DNA of 64,000 nt from assembly GCA_024403735.1 (NCBI GenBank), contig JAKSRG010000003.1, positions 1-64,000 of the forward strand, given 5' to 3'. A program made the position numbers and the translations under genes. Position 1 is the stretch's first letter. Each line of letters opens with the position of its first letter. This stretch comes from Clostridia bacterium. GTDB taxonomy: Bacteria > Bacillota > Clostridia > Saccharofermentanales > Saccharofermentanaceae. Under the pieces are notes generated by a model, which searched no databases, was not told where the DNA came from, and saw only the letters and a list, made by a program, of their open reading frames with translations. This document shows, piece by piece, positions 27,405 to 36,636 of the stretch.

Positions 27405-28490
27405 TTAATCTTCACTATCTGAAGCAGTCCAATTATCAGATGCTTCTGCAATCGTTAGATTATTAACAATCTCTTCTAAGTCACCAGCGAGTATCTCCTC
27501 TAAGCGATAGAGTGTAAGACCAATTCTATGATCTGATACTCTTCCCTGATGATAGTTATAAGTTCTAATTCTTTCTGATCTGTCACCAGTACCTACAAGA
27601 GATCTACGCTCAGCATCTGTAGCACTTTTAGCGCTGTTAAATGCCATTTCCCATAATCTAGACTGAAGTACAGCCATCGCCTTATCTTTGTTTTTATGCT
27701 GGCTTCGCTCGTCCTGACACTGAACAACAAGGCCTGTAGGAAGGTGCGTAATTCTGATAGCTGAGTCAGTTCTGTTAATATGCTGACCACCAGCACCTGA
27801 TGCTCTATATCGGTCGATCTTCAAGTCTTCTGGATTAATTACAACGTCTGTAGGCTCAGCTTCTGGAAGCACCGCTACTGTAGATGTAGATGTGTGAACT
27901 CGTCCGCCTGACTCTGTTACTGGAACACGCTGAACTCTGTGAACACCACTCTCGAACTTGAGCTTACTATATGCGCCTTTACCCTTAATCTCACATGTTA
28001 CTTCCTTAAAGCCACCAAGCTCAGTTTCATTAGCATCAATAATCTCAAGGCTAAATCCTAATCTAAGACAATATCCTTTATACATTTTAAGGAGAGTGTC
28101 CGAAAACAACGCGGCCTCTTCACCGCCTGCTCCTGCTCGGATTTCCATTATTACATTACGGTCATCTCGTGGATCTTTCTCCGCAAGCAATACTACCAAT
28201 TCTTCTTCGAGAACATCTACTCGTGACTTAGCTTCGTTCAATTCTTCCTGTGCTAATTCATGTAATTCCTTACTAGACGAATCATCTAAGATCAAAAGTG
28301 CTTCTTCAATCTGTTCCTTGCACTTCTTATATTCATTAATCTTAGTAACTTTCTCTTCTAATTCACCTAACTCTTTTGTGAGACTTAAGTATCTTCCTGT
28401 ATCTTCAATAACTCCAGGATCAGATATTGTAGATAATATTTCATCATATCTATTAACTATTGAATTAATCTTCTCAAAATCTACTGCCAT
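27405..28490 (-). CDS. prfA: Peptide chain release factor 1
   Basis: The 361-residue factor recognises UAA and UAG stops and triggers peptide release. The GGQ loop [14 protein letters not shown] is near residue 230. The codon-recognition region, with R.PVTESGGR... around 185-195, belongs to RF1 (PxT type: PVTES). The N-terminal coiled coil ([11 protein letters not shown]) and helical domain are complete. AGAGG precedes the ATG. It is followed at 24 bp by the Sua5-phosphatase gene, so the two are probably co-transcribed. Confidence 0.96.
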   Translation of the reverse strand: MAVDFEKINSIVNRYDEILSTISDPGVIEDTGRYLSLTKELGELEEKVTKINEYKKCKEQIEEALLILDDSSSKELHELAQEELNEAKSRVDVLEEELVVLLAEKDPRDDRNVIMEIRAGAGGEEAALFSDTLLKMYKGYCLRLGFSLEIIDANETELGGFKEVTCEIKGKGAYSKLKFESGVHRVQRVPVTESGGRVHTSTSTVAVLPEAEPTDVVINPEDLKIDRYRASGAGGQHINRTDSAIRITHLPTGLVVQCQDERSQHKNKDKAMAVLQSRLWEMAFNSAKSATDAERRSLVGTGDRSERIRTYNYHQGRVSDHRIGLTLYRLEEILAGDLEEIVNNLTIAEASDNWTASDSED

Positions 28491-28556
28491 ATATACCTCT
28501 ACTTTATTGCATCATTTGTAATCTTCTAACACCAAATATGTACATGCGAAGAACAA

Positions 28557-29258
28557 CTAATGTGTAGTAACCATTACAGTATCTTTATCAATTAACTCCA
28601 AAAATTCCATAGTCCAATCAATGCTATTCACATTCATATCCTTAGCATCCTCGAGAACGCCGCTCTCAATCATATTATGTGGCAGACACTTCATTGAATA
28701 GTATTGAATACTATCACCAGTAGGCAAAAAGAGATACTCTCTGAAAGCCTTAACAGCATCTTCGCCAATAATAATTAATTCAGTATCACTAGTATCTAGA
28801 GAACGTATAATAAGTTGATAATCTGAGCTTGTCAAATCAGATACGTTATTAATGATAATAATTGAGTTCTCAGGGCAATAGCCTTCAACTTCCTTAACAG
28901 AGTATTTCTCAAGATTAGCGTAATTGTCCTCTTCCTCTTCACTATCTAAATCAGTATTCACAGGAATAATGTAAGTAACATCATAAGACTTAAATGGGAG
29001 TGTCTCCTGAGAAAGCTTGTTCTTATCTAAAGTAATATTATTAATATTCGTATTCTGAATATAGCTAGGCACATCACCAATCCAAAAGAGTGCAACTTCC
29101 TTACTTGCTAACTTTGAAGATAATTCCTCTAACTCTTTTTTAGATGTACCCGCATCATTAATCTCAAAAAGTCCACTAGAAAACCTAGCAAAAGCAAAAA
29201 TGGCGATTGCTACTAATAATAGAATAACTATATATAAAGATAATTTAGTTTTATTCAT
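28557..29258 (-). CDS. Membrane-anchored extracytoplasmic protein, unknown function
   Basis: This 233-residue protein matches no family I recognise. Residues 6-26 are a single hydrophobic signal anchor (LYIVILLLVAIAIFAFA). The rest is hydrophilic and predicted outside the cell: strand/helix alternation with IIIINNVSDLTSSDY and ELIIIGEDAVKAF, suggestive of a Rossmann-like fold, plus an acidic DSEEEED patch near 105-112. It precedes prfA by 66 bp on the same strand and may be its operon partner. AGAGGATTAAT precedes the ATG. The pattern of two consecutive hydrophobic strands ending in N or G could reflect a nucleotide- or sugar-binding fold, but nothing more specific can be said. Confidence 0.6.
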   Translation of the reverse strand: MNKTKLSLYIVILLLVAIAIFAFARFSSGLFEINDAGTSKKELEELSSKLASKEVALFWIGDVPSYIQNTNINNITLDKNKLSQETLPFKSYDVTYIIPVNTDLDSEEEEDNYANLEKYSVKEVEGYCPENSIIIINNVSDLTSSDYQLIIRSLDTSDTELIIIGEDAVKAFREYLFLPTGDSIQYYSMKCLPHNMIESGVLEDAKDMNVNSIDWTMEFLELIDKDTVMVTTH

Positions 29259-29491
29259 ATTAATCCTCTAGAAAACTGTCTTCACGTGCTACTAAAGTAT
29301 TTTATATTATCAACATAAAAATTCAATTCAAAAATCAAATGAAACAATTTTGTGAAAATATGTGGAATATTCGAAGAATTTTCTCAATTTTCTTAATTTT
29401 TATGTGTGCTTTTTGGAAATATACCTTTATAATAAATACAGTGTGCTCTCTATATAGCTACACTTATTATTCTCGAAAGGGGTTAACATAC

Positions 29492-30184
29492 ATGATTAAG
29501 ACACATGAAGTTGAACAGATGACTTGCGTTGCTAAGGGCTGCAATCATGGACCTGCTCCAATTCCTGAAGAAGGAAAGTGGATTCAGGCAAAAGAAATTA
29601 AGGATATCTCTGGTTACACACACGGTATCGGCTGGTGTGCACCACAGCAGGGTACTTGTAAGCTTTCCTTGAACATTAAGGAAGGTATCATCCAGGAGGC
29701 TCTCGTTGAGACAATCGGATGTACAGGTATGACTCACTCAGCTGCTATGGCTGGTGAAATTCTCCCAGGTAAGACAATTCTCGAAGCTTTGAACACAGAC
29801 CTCGTTTGTGATGCTATCAACACAGCTATGCGTGAGTTGTTCCTCCAGATCGTTTACGGTCGTTCACAGTCAGCATTCTCTGAGGGTGGTCTCTCAATCG
29901 GTGCTGGTCTCGAAGATCTTGGTAAGGGTCTCCGTTCACAGACAGGTACTATCTTCTCTACTCTTGAGAAGGGTCCACGTTACCTCGAGCTCACAGAAGG
30001 TTACATCCTTAAGCTCGCTTTGGATTCTGATGACCAGATCATTGGTTACCAGTACTTGAAGATCGGACCTATGCTCGATCAGATCAAGAACGGTAAGGAC
30101 GCTAACGAAGCATTCCAGGCTAACATCGGTACATACGGTAGATTTGCTGAAGCTGCTCGTTACATCGATCCACGTAAAGAGTAA
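29492..30184 (+). CDS. NifU-like iron-sulfur assembly scaffold-type protein (GGGtGRT partner)
   Basis: The protein has 230 residues from ATG 29492, with GAAAGGGG nine bases upstream. The frame is open 51 codons further upstream, but that part is AT-rich, lacks a site and would add a false hydrophobic leader. Cysteines occur in MTCVAKGCNHG, GWCAPQQGTC and ETIGCTGMTHSAAM; the last two resemble the metal-site cysteines of the NifU/IscU N-terminal fold. The gene is followed at 22 bp by the GGGtGRT gene, its constant neighbour in Clostridia. Codon use is strongly biased (GGT, CTC, AAG), implying high expression. The pair's biological role is not established. Confidence 0.8.
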   Translation: MIKTHEVEQMTCVAKGCNHGPAPIPEEGKWIQAKEIKDISGYTHGIGWCAPQQGTCKLSLNIKEGIIQEALVETIGCTGMTHSAAMAGEILPGKTILEALNTDLVCDAINTAMRELFLQIVYGRSQSAFSEGGLSIGAGLEDLGKGLRSQTGTIFSTLEKGPRYLELTEGYILKLALDSDDQIIGYQYLKIGPMLDQIKNGKDANEAFQANIGTYGRFAEAARYIDPRKE

Positions 30185-30206
30185 TTGAGGAAGGAGAATT
30201 ATCATT

Positions 30207-31205
30207 ATGGCATTGTTTGAAAGCTATGACAGAAGAATAGATCAGATCAACAAGGCACTCAACGATAACGGTATCGCTTCAATCGAAGAGGCTAAGAAGA
30301 TTTGTGACGAAAAGGGTATTGACCCATATAAGATTTGTGAAGAAACACAGAACATCTGCTTTGAGAACGCTAAGTGGGCTTACGTTGTAGGTGCTGCTAT
30401 CGCTATCAAGAAGGGTTGCACAAAGGCTGCTGACGCTGCTGAGGCAATCGGTATTGGTTTGCAGGCTTTCTGTATCCCAGGTACTGTAGCTGACGACCGT
30501 AAGGTTGGTCTTGGTCACGGTAACCTCGCTGCTCGTCTCCTCCGTGAAGAGACAGAGTGCTTCGCATTCCTCGCTGGCCACGAGTCATTCGCAGCTGCTG
30601 AGGGTGCTATTAAGATCGCTGAGATGGCTAACAAGGTTCGTGTAAAGCCTCTCCGTGTTATCCTTAACGGTCTCGGTAAGGATGCTGCTTTCATCATCTC
30701 ACGTATTAACGGTTTCACATATGTACAGACACAGTTCGACTACTACACAGGTGAAGTTAACATCGTTAAGGAAACTCCATATTCAAACGGCCCACGTGCT
30801 AAGGTTCGTTGCTATGGTGCTGACGACGTTCGTGAGGGTGTAGCTATTCTCTGGAAGGAGAATGTTGATGTATCTATCACAGGTAACTCAACAAACCCAA
30901 CAAGATTCCAGCATCCAGTTGCTGGTACATACAAGAAGGAGCGCACAGCTGCTGGTAAGGCTTACTTCTCAGTTGCTTCAGGTGGTGGTACAGGTCGTAC
31001 ACTTCACCCAGATAACATGGCTGCTGGTCCTGCTTCATATGGTATGACAGATACAATGGGTCGTATGCACTCAGATGCTCAGTTCGCTGGTTCTTCATCA
31101 GTTCCTGCTCACGTAGAAATGATGGGCTTCCTCGGTATGGGTAACAACCCAATGGTTGGTGCTTCAGTAGCTGTTGCAGTAGCTGTTGAGGAGTGCATGA
31201 AGTAA
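30207..31205 (+). CDS. GGGtGRT family protein
   Basis: The 332-residue protein is named after its SGGGTGRTLHPDN motif near residue 260, which is present here. The N-terminal half is helical (MALFESYDRRIDQINKAL, AEAIGIGLQAFCIPG), with conserved GHGNLAARLLREE and GHESFAAAEGAIK; Gly-rich and His motifs point to a catalytic or cofactor-binding site. It pairs with the preceding NifU-like gene, and the constant pairing suggests a metal-dependent enzyme or assembly system. The function has not been determined. AAGGAGAAT precedes the ATG. Codon use is that of highly expressed genes. The terminator lies 59 nt after the stop. Confidence 0.85.
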   Translation: MALFESYDRRIDQINKALNDNGIASIEEAKKICDEKGIDPYKICEETQNICFENAKWAYVVGAAIAIKKGCTKAADAAEAIGIGLQAFCIPGTVADDRKVGLGHGNLAARLLREETECFAFLAGHESFAAAEGAIKIAEMANKVRVKPLRVILNGLGKDAAFIISRINGFTYVQTQFDYYTGEVNIVKETPYSNGPRAKVRCYGADDVREGVAILWKENVDVSITGNSTNPTRFQHPVAGTYKKERTAAGKAYFSVASGGGTGRTLHPDNMAAGPASYGMTDTMGRMHSDAQFAGSSSVPAHVEMMGFLGMGNNPMVGASVAVAVAVEECMK

Positions 31206-31263
31206 TTAATACTTCTGTTCCCTACTATCTTTAGCCTTTGGCTAACAGAATAAAAGCAATATA

Positions 31264-31301
31264 AAAGACTTACTTGGGATTTCCTAAGTAAGTCTTTTTT
31301 T
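31264..31301 (+). terminator. Terminator of the GGGtGRT operon
   Basis: AAAGACTTACTT pairs with AAGTAAGTCTTT and is followed by TTTT. Confidence 0.9.
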
Positions 31302-31735
31302 GTCTATATAATTAATATTTATAATAAATGATCATCTAAAATCACTTCTCAATGAAATTGTACTCCTCATTTCCGAATTACTATATCAAAGGGCATACTA
31401 CCTAATATAGATACTTAAACAAAATCGTTTCAGGCTAAAGCATCAAACCATCGAATAACACACACATTTGCTATATTCAAATCAAGAAATCTTGCTGTTT
31501 AACAGAAAAATCTTAATATCTTTACTGTTTCCGCAATATTATACAAATCGAAACATTTCGCGTAGCAATAACTGTAGATTATTTATCAATTTTGAGCAAT
31601 TTTAATGCGTATACTATCTTCTCAAATACACTTTACCAAAGTAAATTTTGTATAATATTTTTGTCTTGATACTAGTATGTAAGTTATGAAATCTTTATAA
31701 ACCCTTGAAAATACGAAGTTTGCGTAAAATCGCTC

Positions 31736-31745
31736 AAAACGTTTT
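31736..31745. promoter_or_regulatory. LacI-type operator candidate 1
   Basis: Perfect palindrome AAAACGTTTT with the central CG typical of LacI/GalR operators, 170 bp before the GH43 start. Confidence 0.5.
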
Positions 31746-31768
31746 TGTGCAAAAATTGATACTTCCGC

Positions 31769-31778
31769 AAAACGTTTT
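31769..31778. promoter_or_regulatory. LacI-type operator candidate 2
   Basis: A second perfect AAAACGTTTT palindrome, centred 33 bp (about three helical turns) from the first, so both would face the same side of the DNA. Confidence 0.5.
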
Positions 31779-31906
31779 CTTTTACACAGGTTGCTAAATG
31801 CTTTACACATTTTGCTATCTTTGTTTTTTTCTATTGCGCAAAATGTGATAAAAGTTTATTGTCTTAACCAAGGAAATATGAAAATGCTTTTATAAGAGGA
31901 GAACTT

Positions 31907-32908
31907 ATGAGCAAAGCTGAACAGAACAAGCCATTAGTAAAGCACATCTACACAGCAGATCCTTCTGCACATGTATTTAACGGTAAGATTTACATCTACC
32001 CTTCACATGACTTAGCAAAGGAAGTTGTAGACAACGATAACGGTGATCAGTATTCAATGGAAGACTATCACGTACTCCGTATGGACTCAGTTGAGTCAGA
32101 GTGTGTTGACTGTGGTGAAGTTCTTCACGAGAACGAAGTAGAATGGGTTAGCCACCAGATGTGGGCTCCAGATTGTGCTTACAAGAATGGTAAGTATTAT
32201 CTCTACTTCCCTGCTAAGGATAAGGATGGTGTTTTCCATATCGGTGTTGCAGTTTCTGATACACCAGATGGAAAGTTCGTACCAGAGAAGAACTACATTG
32301 AAGGTAGCTTCAGTATTGATCCAGCAGTTCTCGTTGACGACGACGGTCGTGCATATATGTACTGTGGTGGTCTTTGGGGCGGTCAGTTAGAGAAGTGGCA
32401 GACAGGCTCTTTCGTAGCTGGCGATCCTGATATGATCCCTGGTGCTGATGGTCCTCAGGGCGATGAGAAAGCTCTTGGTCCACGTGTTGCTGAACTCAAC
32501 GACGATATGGTTTCTCTTAAGACTGAACTTAAGGAAATTGTTATCCTTGATGAGAACGGCGAGCCTCTTAAGGCTTCTGATGAGAAGAGAAGATACTTCG
32601 AAGGTCCTTGGATGCACAAGTACAACGGTAAGTACTACCTCTCATACTCAACAGGTACAACTTGTTATATTGTTTACGCAATTAGTGATAACCCTTGGGG
32701 TCCTTTCACATACGCAGGAAAGATTTTGGAACCAGTTATCGGTTGGACAACTCACCATTCAATCGTAGAAGTTGATGGTAAGTGGTATCTTTTCTATCAC
32801 GACTCTTCACTCTCAGGTGGAATTAACTCACAGAGAAGTGTTAAGTTCTGTGAACTCTTCTACAACGAAGATGGCACTATTAAGACCATCAATCCATACG
32901 ACAATTGA
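31907..32908 (+). CDS. Glycoside hydrolase family 43 (beta-xylosidase/arabinofuranosidase type)
   Basis: The 333-residue five-bladed beta-propeller glycosidase has no signal peptide, so it is cytoplasmic and acts on imported oligosaccharides from plant polymers. The inverting triad is visible: base Asp18 in TADPSAHVF, pKa-modulating Asp138 in SIDPAVLVDDDG, and acid Glu232 in YFEGPWMHKYNGKYYL. Paired YNGKYYL-type strands mark the blades. Family 43 includes xylosidases and arabinofuranosidases; the exact substrate cannot be read. AAGAGGAG precedes the ATG. The gene stands alone with two palindromic operator candidates upstream, consistent with sugar-responsive repression. Codon use is biased as in highly expressed genes. 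Confidence 0.9.
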   Translation: MSKAEQNKPLVKHIYTADPSAHVFNGKIYIYPSHDLAKEVVDNDNGDQYSMEDYHVLRMDSVESECVDCGEVLHENEVEWVSHQMWAPDCAYKNGKYYLYFPAKDKDGVFHIGVAVSDTPDGKFVPEKNYIEGSFSIDPAVLVDDDGRAYMYCGGLWGGQLEKWQTGSFVAGDPDMIPGADGPQGDEKALGPRVAELNDDMVSLKTELKEIVILDENGEPLKASDEKRRYFEGPWMHKYNGKYYLSYSTGTTCYIVYAISDNPWGPFTYAGKILEPVIGWTTHHSIVEVDGKWYLFYHDSSLSGGINSQRSVKFCELFYNEDGTIKTINPYDN

Positions 32909-32933
32909 AATTGCCTCACATAATAATTTGCCC

Positions 32934-32975
32934 AAAGAAACTCCTTGAATTTATTCAGGGGTTTCTTTATTTGCG
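32934..32975 (+). terminator. Terminator of the GH43 gene
   Basis: AAAGAAACTCCTTGAAT pairs with ATTCAGGGGTTTCTTT (one mismatch and wobble), followed by ATTT. The T-tract is weak. Confidence 0.7.
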
Positions 32976-33118
32976 GAAAAATATCTATTCGTTAGATTAA
33001 ACCTTTCCCTATCAGTGCTAACCCCTTCCCTTACATCACTAATTATGTTGATGTATTCTTCCGTGTTTATTTGTATAATTCAACTTATGGTAAAGACTAT
33101 TACCAGGAGGGATTAAGC

Positions 33119-34408
33119 ATGAAACTAAGAAAAATCAGCACAATATTAATTACATTACTCATTGCCTTCTCACTCATGCTCACAGCATGTGATACAGGCT
33201 CTTCATCAAAGTCCAAGAAGAATAAGAAGCATAAGAAAGACAAAGATGATGAGCAGATCGAAGAAGTCGAAGACGACGAGGACGATGAAGATGAAGATGA
33301 GGATGAAGACGAGCCTGATGAGACTACAGAAGCTCCAGTTGAAACAGAAGAAACTGAGTCAGATGATCTCGGAACATCACCTTACGATGAATTAATACTA
33401 GAAACAATTGAATACATGGCAAACTTTGATGAGGATTCAGACGAATCACTCGCAGGCATGGATAAAGAAGGTTTCTTCTGGGCATATATAGATTGTAGCC
33501 AGGATGGCGCTGATTTAATCGCTAGAAATACTGGCTTCGCTTATAAAGATTTGAACGACGACGGAACTCCTGAGCTCCTATTCATTAACTCTTTGTACAA
33601 CGAAGACTTAGGCTGTGGTTCTAACGTTAAGGCTATCTTCACATACAACGATAAAGGCGTAGTTGAGTGCGTAGCAGAAGGCTGGTATAGAAACGCTTAC
33701 TACATCGCAGATAACAATGAATTTATCTACTTTGCATCAAGCGGTGCTGCATCTAGCTATTGTGGAGTTCTTGACTTTAATAACCAGTACTTAGCACAGG
33801 AATTCTCTGAGTTCTATTTCACAGAGCCAGATGAAGACTATAACAACATTTTCTTCTACAGTGGAGATGACTTCTCATCAACTGGTGCAGATTCAACTGA
33901 GATTACAGAAGATGACTATTATGCTATCATTGACGAATTATATGACTCTAAGGTACCAACAGAATACACATCATTCTATGAGTACGCTAATGAGTTAGGC
34001 CTTGATGTAGACTTCCCTTCACTTCCTTTTGAAGCTAATGCTTGGGAGATCTCAAGACAGGATTACGAGGAGGCTTATTACTCTGACATCTACATCGCAA
34101 CATATGGCATCAACGACGATGATAGCCAGTGCTTCGTTTACTTCTACTGCTCAGGTAGCGGCACAATCACACTCAAGAGCATCGATTCAATCGACTACGA
34201 TGATAATGCTAATATGATTTGCACATACTCAGTAGCAGCTGATCCAGTACAGTTTGGTATCTATCAGGGCATGGTACTCTCATTCAATTCATATGGTGAC
34301 CTCCCTAACTACGCAGTTGAGGTTGAGACAATTAGCGGCGATGTATACACATATGCTATTTCATTCAGTGGTGATACAGGCGAAGTAATTCTTATCCCAG
34401 TTGAATAA
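33119..34408 (+). CDS. Lipoprotein with long acidic linker, unknown function
   Basis: The protein has 429 residues from ATG 33119, preceded by AGGAGGG; an in-frame ATG sixteen codons upstream lacks a site. Residues 1-23 form a lipoprotein signal with lipobox LTAC. After it come a lysine-rich patch (SKKNKKHKKDK), then about 30 residues of almost pure Asp/Glu (repeated DEDE), then Thr/Glu. This is a charged, disordered spacer between membrane anchor and folded domain. The folded part (about 95-429) has many aromatic and acidic residues and segments such as DLNDDGTPELLFI, which resembles a FG-GAP/VCBS-like calcium loop, and FYFTEPDEDY. I do not recognise the whole as a named family. It is monocistronic. 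Confidence 0.65.
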   Translation: MKLRKISTILITLLIAFSLMLTACDTGSSSKSKKNKKHKKDKDDEQIEEVEDDEDDEDEDEDEDEPDETTEAPVETEETESDDLGTSPYDELILETIEYMANFDEDSDESLAGMDKEGFFWAYIDCSQDGADLIARNTGFAYKDLNDDGTPELLFINSLYNEDLGCGSNVKAIFTYNDKGVVECVAEGWYRNAYYIADNNEFIYFASSGAASSYCGVLDFNNQYLAQEFSEFYFTEPDEDYNNIFFYSGDDFSSTGADSTEITEDDYYAIIDELYDSKVPTEYTSFYEYANELGLDVDFPSLPFEANAWEISRQDYEEAYYSDIYIATYGINDDDSQCFVYFYCSGSGTITLKSIDSIDYDDNANMICTYSVAADPVQFGIYQGMVLSFNSYGDLPNYAVEVETISGDVYTYAISFSGDTGEVILIPVE

Positions 34409-34430
34409 TTAGAATATCATTCCAAATAAT

Positions 34431-34466
34431 AAGAGCTCGTTTCTTTATTGAAACGGGCTCTTAATT
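34431..34466. terminator. Bidirectional terminator between the lipoprotein and Bce-type permease genes
   Basis: AAGAGCTCGTTTC pairs with GAAACGGGCTCTT. The two genes converge, and T/A tracts flank both sides. Confidence 0.75.
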
Positions 34467-34500
34467 TATGCGATTATTTCGCAGGGTGTTTTCGAGCAGA

Positions 34501-36636
34501 TTAATAAGCCTTTCCCTTAATAATCTTAATGTACACCTGACTAGTGATAATTCCGATGACCACATATACTGCGATGAATACGAGCGTTGTCACGAGGGTC
34601 AGATTGGTGTATTGGTTAAGCTCACGTAGTTCGAACATGGATATGAGGGCTTTGATGAAGTTCTCAGCGAATAATGTGTGAAGTGATGCAATCACAATTG
34701 GAAGTAGCGTAGTGATGAGCATCTGCGCGTATACACACTTACGGATAAGTCGCTCATCTAGTCCAACCTTACGCATTATCTGGAAGTTCTTGAGGTCTTC
34801 GTAGGCATCGAAAACATTCTTGTAGTACAAAACAAGTATCGACATCGTAAGGAAAACAACTACGAGAGCTACTGCGACAAATAGGATGCCTTTATAGATA
34901 TCATAAAAATCGATCATATCTCCCGCCTGCTGCTCAAATGGGAAAACATAATAAGTTTCACCAGTATCGTCATTATATTCCGTAGCCCAGATGCCGGCGT
35001 CCTTCATGATCTCCTTCTGCTCATAGTACCCTGCATCAAAATCTATAAAATATACTGGCACTGCTGGACTAAACAAAGCCTCAAAAAACTCTCTTGAAAC
35101 CTTCTCATTAGTAGCATTATTGACCTTACTATCAATAAACTCATCAAATCGAACTCTCTCGAGAACTTCCTCTTCACTACAAGGGAAAACAAAATACACA
35201 GCATCCAAAACGTCTCTTCTCTGAGCAAAAGAATATTCGTCTACCAGATATACAGCTTCATACTCTTTTCCATCAGGAAGAACTATTGTATCAAACTCTG
35301 AAACAATTAAACTCTCTTCAAATACAAGGATATTAGGAATGATTACTCCTATCTGATTATCTTTTAGTTCAATCGGCTTAGTACTAAATTTTGACACATC
35401 ATCTGCAACAAGCATTAGCGCTTCTGAATAATCCACTTCTTTATCAAAGTCGCGCTGACCGTAATCAATAACAAACTTGCCATCTTTAATAGTGCCGCTA
35501 TTGTAGAGCAAAAAATCAATCTCTTTAACATCCATAGCGACATTACGCTTATCAGTAGATTCTTCTAGCTTTTGTAATACATCAGAAGCATAAATCTCAA
35601 CTTCTACTTTGTAACTATCATCAGTATTAATATGAACCACATTTTGAATAATTAAATTATGTGATATACCAGTGATAAGCTCAGAGTCAACTATCGAATA
35701 GAACGAAGCAAGGCCAGCAACAGATACAATTACCATAGTAAAAAGAATACAGATACTAGCTAATCCTACGCCGTTCTTACGCATTCTGAACGATAGACCA
35801 GATAATAAAATGAAATTAGTCTTCTTGTAGTAGAAATGCTTTATACCACGTAATAGAGTGAAAATAAGCGCACTACCTGAAGCAAAGAATAAGAATGTAG
35901 CAAGAATAACAAGTACAACGTCACCAGCAAAGCTAGCAATCAGGCGATCAATCTTAGTAGCTTTAAAATCGTCAGGCATACTTGAAGCGATGAAATATGC
36001 AACAGTAAGGCCAATAATTCCAAGCGCACCAAGAACGTAATCAAGTTTACTCATCTTCTCGCCCTTAGATGATGACTTAATAACATCAATAGTCTTTCTT
36101 CTTAAGATAGAGATTGACTGTATTAAGAATATTAATACGTATACAGCTAAGTAAATAAGTAGCACGTCCATGAACGCCTTGATATTTACTCGCCAGGTGT
36201 GATCAAGAGGCTCACCAATGGTCTTAAGGAGTAAAGATTGAACAATCTTATAGAAAGCTACTCCTCCAAATAAAGAGATAACAATACCAGCAATACAAAG
36301 AATTAAATTCTCAACAAAGATTAATCCTATGAGATGTTTCTTCTCCATTCCTAGGACGCTCAATACACCATACTCAGGAGTTCTTTTACGAGATATAAAT
36401 AGGCTTATGTAAAGAATGAATATTGATGCGAATATTTTTATTACGTATAAACCCATACTCAATACTTCCGCTACAGTTCTACCACCATCTAGACTTAATA
36501 CGTAAGTATCTGTAGACAAGGAAGACAGAAGGAAATAAATAATGCCCAATAGCGATGTAGCGAAGATATAAGGTAAATATAAAGCCTTATTCTTCTTAAT
36601 CGCATTAGAAGCAAGTCTGAAATAAATAGATATCAT
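34501..36636 (-). CDS. Bce-type ABC transporter permease
   Basis: The 711-residue FtsX-domain permease has about ten hydrophobic segments. Four are in residues 15-175 (first at 19-40), more near 200-330, then a large extracellular domain of about 220 residues (roughly 345-575), then three at the end. This is the BceB/VraG layout for sensing or detoxifying cell-envelope peptide antibiotics such as bacitracin. SRKRTPEYGVLSVLGMEKK is the usual cytoplasmic coupling motif. The ATG overlaps the ATPase stop by four bases. A BceR-like box lies upstream of the operon, but no histidine kinase or response regulator is adjacent. The stop faces a bidirectional terminator. Confidence 0.9.
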   Translation of the reverse strand: MISIYFRLASNAIKKNKALYLPYIFATSLLGIIYFLLSSLSTDTYVLSLDGGRTVAEVLSMGLYVIKIFASIFILYISLFISRKRTPEYGVLSVLGMEKKHLIGLIFVENLILCIAGIVISLFGGVAFYKIVQSLLLKTIGEPLDHTWRVNIKAFMDVLLIYLAVYVLIFLIQSISILRRKTIDVIKSSSKGEKMSKLDYVLGALGIIGLTVAYFIASSMPDDFKATKIDRLIASFAGDVVLVILATFLFFASGSALIFTLLRGIKHFYYKKTNFILLSGLSFRMRKNGVGLASICILFTMVIVSVAGLASFYSIVDSELITGISHNLIIQNVVHINTDDSYKVEVEIYASDVLQKLEESTDKRNVAMDVKEIDFLLYNSGTIKDGKFVIDYGQRDFDKEVDYSEALMLVADDVSKFSTKPIELKDNQIGVIIPNILVFEESLIVSEFDTIVLPDGKEYEAVYLVDEYSFAQRRDVLDAVYFVFPCSEEEVLERVRFDEFIDSKVNNATNEKVSREFFEALFSPAVPVYFIDFDAGYYEQKEIMKDAGIWATEYNDDTGETYYVFPFEQQAGDMIDFYDIYKGILFVAVALVVVFLTMSILVLYYKNVFDAYEDLKNFQIMRKVGLDERLIRKCVYAQMLITTLLPIVIASLHTLFAENFIKALISMFELRELNQYTNLTLVTTLVFIAVYVVIGIITSQVYIKIIKGKAY

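Larger units (their letters stand above)
31302..31906. other. 605-bp intergenic region upstream of the GH43 gene
   Basis: No gene is supported in this AT-rich stretch; the one short open frame (31622-31810, minus) has no ribosome site. It holds a 14-bp inverted repeat TTTACCAAAGTAAA near 31630, a CGAAACATTTCG palindrome near 31547, and the two AAAACGTTTT operator candidates listed separately. The promoter of the GH43 gene must lie in the last 150 bp but is not clear; TTTACA-17-TACACA downstream of the second operator is one option. Confidence 0.5.

Noticed and set aside
29339..29491. 51-codon N-terminal extension of the NifU-like gene
   Set aside because: AT-rich, no ribosome site at its ATG, and the protein family starts at 29492, where GAAAGGGG is correctly placed.
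31622..31810. 62-codon minus-strand frame in the GH43 upstream region
   Set aside because: No ribosome site and no protein-like pattern; it overlaps the operator candidates.
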